A stretch of 64,000 nt of DNA from Candidatus Gastranaerophilales bacterium. Its GTDB lineage: Bacteria > Cyanobacteriota > Vampirovibrionia > Gastranaerophilales > Gastranaerophilaceae. The position numbers and the translations under genes are program-made. Positions within the stretch are counted from its first letter, which is position 1. The number at the start of each line of letters is the position of its first letter. Below, in pieces: positions 60,977 through 64,000 of the stretch. The notes under the pieces are model-generated. The model was not told the DNA's origin and made no database searches. It saw nothing but the letters and a program-made list of their open reading frames with translations. The stretch lies in NCBI GenBank assembly GCA_944326685.1, contig CALVEV010000035.1, positions 1 through 64,000 of the forward strand. Reading direction: 5' to 3'.

Positions 60977-61435
60977 ATGGATTTAGCAGAAGTATTAAAA
61001 AGTAAAATTGGAGTAAGACTTGTAATGGCAGGGAAATTAACAAGAACTCTTGCTATTCAAAAATTTGCTGCTAATAATTTTGAAATTACCCCAGAACAGT
61101 TCACTATTTTATCAGCTCTTATTGAGAATGATGGAATGTACCAAAGACAAATTGCAACAATAACTGTTAAAGATAGACCTAATATAACAAGAATTCTTAA
61201 AATTCTAGAAAACATGGAACTTATCACTAAAAAACCTGATGTTAATAAAAGAAAAATACACAAAATTTTTATTACAGATAAAGGTAGAAAAATGTATGAG
61301 AAGGTCCTTCCAACAATTCTTGAATTATGGGCAAGCAGCTTAGAAGGAGTTTCTTCTGAAGAAGTTGATGCGTGCTTAAAAACACTTTTTAAAATAAAAA
61401 CTAATCTTGAAAAATATGTAAAAATTCAATCTTAG
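60977..61435 (+). CDS. MarR-family transcriptional repressor
   Basis: 152 residues with a winged helix (about 35-105): ITPEQFTILSALIENDGMYQRQIA, TVKDRPNITRILKILENMELI, then the wing KRKIHKIFITDKGRKM. The dimerisation helix closes the protein. It probably represses itself and the downstream efflux pump, released by a small toxic ligand (family inference). The operator covers its promoter. A GGATAGG site precedes the ATG. Confidence 0.92.
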   Translation: MDLAEVLKSKIGVRLVMAGKLTRTLAIQKFAANNFEITPEQFTILSALIENDGMYQRQIATITVKDRPNITRILKILENMELITKKPDVNKRKIHKIFITDKGRKMYEKVLPTILELWASSLEGVSSEEVDACLKTLFKIKTNLEKYVKIQS

Positions 61436-61446
61436 AGGTAATAATT

Positions 61447-62538
61447 ATGAAAGATGAAGCCGAAAATAAAAAAAATAATACACAAGAAGAACAAAATAAA
61501 AATGAAGAAAATAATGATAGACCCGAATATGCAAAAAAACGAGTTTTCGTACCTGCAATTTTAGCAATATTTCTATTTTTGTTAGGTATTTTTGCTGCTA
61601 TTCACTCAACATTCTATCAGTCAACAGATGATGCATTTGTTGAAGGTAGATTAATTTCAGTAGCTCCTCGTGTATCAGGGCCTGTTGTTAAACTACTTGT
61701 AGACGATAACTATGATGTAAAAGAAGGGGATTTACTTTTAGAGATTGACCCAAATGATTATGAAGTAAAACTTCATCAAGCAGAAGCAAAGTTAGCAGAA
61801 GCTAAAGCTCAGTTAAAAGTTTCACAAAAAGACGTAGAAATGAAAAGTTCTAATTTGAAAGAATCTTATGAAGATATAACTTCAACAAGCTCGAAATTAG
61901 ATTTTGCTCAAAAAGACTACAAAAGATATAATGAAATGTACAAATCCGGTATTGCATCAAAACAAGAATATGATAACAGCAAAACCCATTTGACAGTTGC
62001 ACAGGCTAATTACAAGGGAGCAACTGAAAAAACAAAATCATTAAAATCAGCTCTTGAATCTCATCAAGCAAAAATTGATGCAGTTGAAGCAGAGATTCAA
62101 AGATTAGAAGCTGAAGTTGAACAAGCAAAACTTGATTTATCATATACAAAGATATATGCGCCTCAAGCTGGCAAAGTTTCAGCAAGAAGCGTTGAAAAAG
62201 GGAACTATGTCCAAATTGGTCAACCACTAATGCAAATTGTACCTAAAAAAGTTTGGGTTGTTGCAAACTTCAAAGAAATTCAATTAACACATATGAATCC
62301 GGGCCAACCTGTGTCAATAAAAATTGATACATACCCAAGCAAAAGATTTAAAGGAAGAATTGAAAGTATACAAAGAGCAACAGGTGCTAAATCAAGTTTA
62401 TTCCCGCCTGAAAATGCAGTTGGAAGTTATGTAAAAATTGTTCAACGTGTCCCTGTAAAAATCGTATTTGAAGAAGATATTTCTAAATACAATATTGTGC
62501 CAGGAATGTCAGTTGTTCCAAAAGTTAAGGTTAAATAA
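61447..62538 (+). CDS. emrA: EmrA-like membrane fusion protein (HlyD family)
   Basis: 363 residues. A charged N-terminus, one membrane anchor (about 33-53), then the biotinyl-lipoyl-like half-motif (VSGPVVKLLVDDNYDVKEGDLLLEID). A long coiled coil with two arms (115-220) follows, then the matching beta half (SYTKIYAPQAGKVSARSVEKGNYVQIGQ). It bridges the MFS pump to the outer membrane in Gram-negatives. It is 11 bases after marR. The organism is thus expected to have an outer membrane. Confidence 0.92.
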   Translation: MKDEAENKKNNTQEEQNKNEENNDRPEYAKKRVFVPAILAIFLFLLGIFAAIHSTFYQSTDDAFVEGRLISVAPRVSGPVVKLLVDDNYDVKEGDLLLEIDPNDYEVKLHQAEAKLAEAKAQLKVSQKDVEMKSSNLKESYEDITSTSSKLDFAQKDYKRYNEMYKSGIASKQEYDNSKTHLTVAQANYKGATEKTKSLKSALESHQAKIDAVEAEIQRLEAEVEQAKLDLSYTKIYAPQAGKVSARSVEKGNYVQIGQPLMQIVPKKVWVVANFKEIQLTHMNPGQPVSIKIDTYPSKRFKGRIESIQRATGAKSSLFPPENAVGSYVKIVQRVPVKIVFEEDISKYNIVPGMSVVPKVKVK

Positions 62539-62540
62539 TT

Positions 62541-64000
62541 ATGGAAACTGCACAAAAGAAGCTTAATCCATATATTATTGCACTTGTAGCATTATTACCA
62601 GCTTTTTTAGCTCTAGCGGCAAGTTCAGCAACAAATGTTTGCCAACCAGATATTGCAGGATATTTTGGTGCAACACAATATGAAGCTAATACTGTTGTAA
62701 CTTGTTACATCATTGCAGGTGGTGTAATGTTACCTGTAACAACATATCTTGTTAATATGTTTGGACAAAAACAATATTTAATTTATTGTATTATAGTCTT
62801 TACTTTAGGTTGTTTATTTTGTGTCCTTGCAAAAGATTTGCATATGTTAATTCTTGCAAGACTTGTCCAAGGGATTGGAAGTGGTAGTATTTTACCGATA
62901 TGCCAAGCGATACTACTTGAAGCATTTCCTCCTGAACAACGCGGGGTCGCAATGGGGCTATTTGGAGTTGCGGCAATGTTTTCTCCTCTTGCAGGACCTT
63001 ATATGGGTGGATATTTAACAGATAACTTCTCTTGGAAGTGGGTATTTATTATAAATATTCCATTATGTATTTTATCTATTATACTTATCAAATTTTTACT
63101 ACCTAACACAAAACCTATTCCAAAAGAAGAAAGAAAACCTTTTGATATTGTTGGTTTTAGTGCAATTTGTTTAGCAATGGGATGTATGCAAATAGTTCTT
63201 GATAAAGGTGAACAATTTAATTGGTTTGATACAACTTGGGTTTGTTGGCTTACTGGGATTAGTGTTTGTTCTTTTGTTTTCTTCTATGTATGGGAACTTG
63301 AATTTAACAACCCTGTAATTGATATCAGAGTGTTTAAAGATAGAAACTTCTTATACGGAACAACGATTAGTTCTTTTATTAATATGATTCTATATTCTAC
63401 TCTTTTACTCATTCCGATGTTTGTAAGAGCTTTATTAGGTTATAGCCCTTCTATGGCTGGTTTTGCAATGTTTCCAAGAGCGATTGTTTGTTTTATTGGT
63501 TTAATTGTATTTGGGGAATTATCAAGATACATAGAAGCTAGACTTTTAACAGCTACAGGATTTACTATTATGGCTGCTTCCCTTTTGTGGATGAGTCAAT
63601 TAAGTACAACAGCATCATTGAGCGCAATTATAATTCCTAATTTACTATTATGCGTTGGGGTTTCTGCAGCATTTGTACCTATTACGGCATTATCGTTTTT
63701 AACTTTACCGGGAGATAAAAGAGTTGATGCAGCATCATTACATGCTTTATTCAAAAATATAATAACAGCAATATCAACTGCTATGGCATCTACATTCATT
63801 ACAAGGGTTTCACAAGTTCATCAAAATTATCTTGTTGAACATTTAAGTTGGCATAATCCAATGTTTAGAATTCATTTATCCAACCTTCAACATAAATTTA
63901 TGACATATTATGCGCCTGTGTATGCAAATAAAAAAGCGTATGGTGCTATGTATAGAGAAATGTTAGGGCAAGCTAAATTATGTGCTTTTTATGATGTATT
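62541..64000 (+). CDS. emrB: EmrB-like MFS drug efflux pump (DHA2 family), truncated by window end
   Basis: The ATG at 62541 lies two bases after emrA, and the frame is open to the end (486 codons seen). About 12-14 membrane helices are visible. The C-terminal region of the visible part has a periplasmic loop (HQNYLVEHLSWHN) as in EmrB. The DHA2 motif LVQGIGSGSILP and GLFGVAAMFSPLAGPYMGGYL are present. With EmrA it would export hydrophobic toxicants under MarR control. Only a short 3' end is missing, judging by the family length of about 510. Confidence 0.92.
   Translation, partial: METAQKKLNPYIIALVALLPAFLALAASSATNVCQPDIAGYFGATQYEANTVVTCYIIAGGVMLPVTTYLVNMFGQKQYLIYCIIVFTLGCLFCVLAKDLHMLILARLVQGIGSGSILPICQAILLEAFPPEQRGVAMGLFGVAAMFSPLAGPYMGGYLTDNFSWKWVFIINIPLCILSIILIKFLLPNTKPIPKEERKPFDIVGFSAICLAMGCMQIVLDKGEQFNWFDTTWVCWLTGISVCSFVFFYVWELEFNNPVIDIRVFKDRNFLYGTTISSFINMILYSTLLLIPMFVRALLGYSPSMAGFAMFPRAIVCFIGLIVFGELSRYIEARLLTATGFTIMAASLLWMSQLSTTASLSAIIIPNLLLCVGVSAAFVPITALSFLTLPGDKRVDAASLHALFKNIITAISTAMASTFITRVSQVHQNYLVEHLSWHNPMFRIHLSNLQHKFMTYYAPVYANKKAYGAMYREMLGQAKLCAFYDV

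Overview
The window is a very AT-rich bacterial chromosome segment. It most likely comes from a gut-type, non-photosynthetic member of the cyanobacterial phylum (Vampirovibrionia/Melainabacteria, order Gastranaerophilales). This is inferred from several signs: the ribosomal order rpoA-rplQ-truA-rplM-rpsI is cyanobacteria-like; a minus-strand leader at the left edge carries the boxA word of cyanobacterial rRNA operons; there are no photosynthesis genes; and the metabolism looks anaerobic (B12-dependent ribonucleotide reductase NrdJ, desulfoferrodoxin). Many small Asn/Ser-rich proteins have no recognisable family.

Region 1 (1-15.2 kb): an rRNA-type leader on the minus strand, a diguanylate cyclase, a bifunctional-nuclease-domain protein, a phosphohexomutase, a YkgJ-type Fe/Zn-cluster protein, desulfoferrodoxin with a coupled small gene, and lineage-specific proteins. 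tRNA-Pro(TGG) follows, with its 5' flank duplicated nearby. Then come exported TPR proteins, prephenate dehydratase pheA behind a degenerate histidine phosphatase, and two tandem TPR-glycosyltransferases. Region 2 (15.3-19.4 kb): a plus-strand flagellar rod operon (two FlgF/FlgG-type proteins, FlgB, FlgC) followed by a lytic transglycosylase with EF-hands. Region 3 (19.4-24.6 kb): the minus-strand ribosomal operon infA-rpmJ-rpsM-rpsK-rpsD-rpoA-rplQ-truA-rplM-rpsI.

Region 4 (24.8-30.9 kb): a secreted-looking low-complexity protein, a radical SAM protein, an AI-2E family transporter, a GNAT-like protein and nrdJ. Region 5 (30.9-45.5 kb): one long minus-strand glycan operon. It holds a WecE-type aminotransferase, an asparagine-synthase homologue, a left-handed beta-helix acyltransferase, an SDR/ACP/KAS-III trio, a glycosidase-like propeller, a methyltransferase, WbqC, a WecF-type transferase, two GT8 enzymes, a GT2-methyltransferase fusion and another methyltransferase. 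Four of these proteins share a Rossmann-like module of about 90 residues. The set suggests synthesis and transfer of an N-acylated 4-amino-4,6-dideoxyhexose. Region 6 (45.5-51.8 kb): fliE-fliF-fliG-like-fliH-flhA-yidD, the membrane base and export gate of a flagellum-type machine.

Region 7 (52-64 kb): a SWIM/SNF2 helicase, a second YkgJ protein, the biotin operon bioF-bioG-bioC, two small proteins missed by a simple length cut-off, a DUF1858 redox protein, an NfeD/SPFH pair, and a MarR-emrA-emrB efflux operon cut by the window end. No CRISPR array, insertion sequence or prophage was seen. All assignments are by reading; no search was run.
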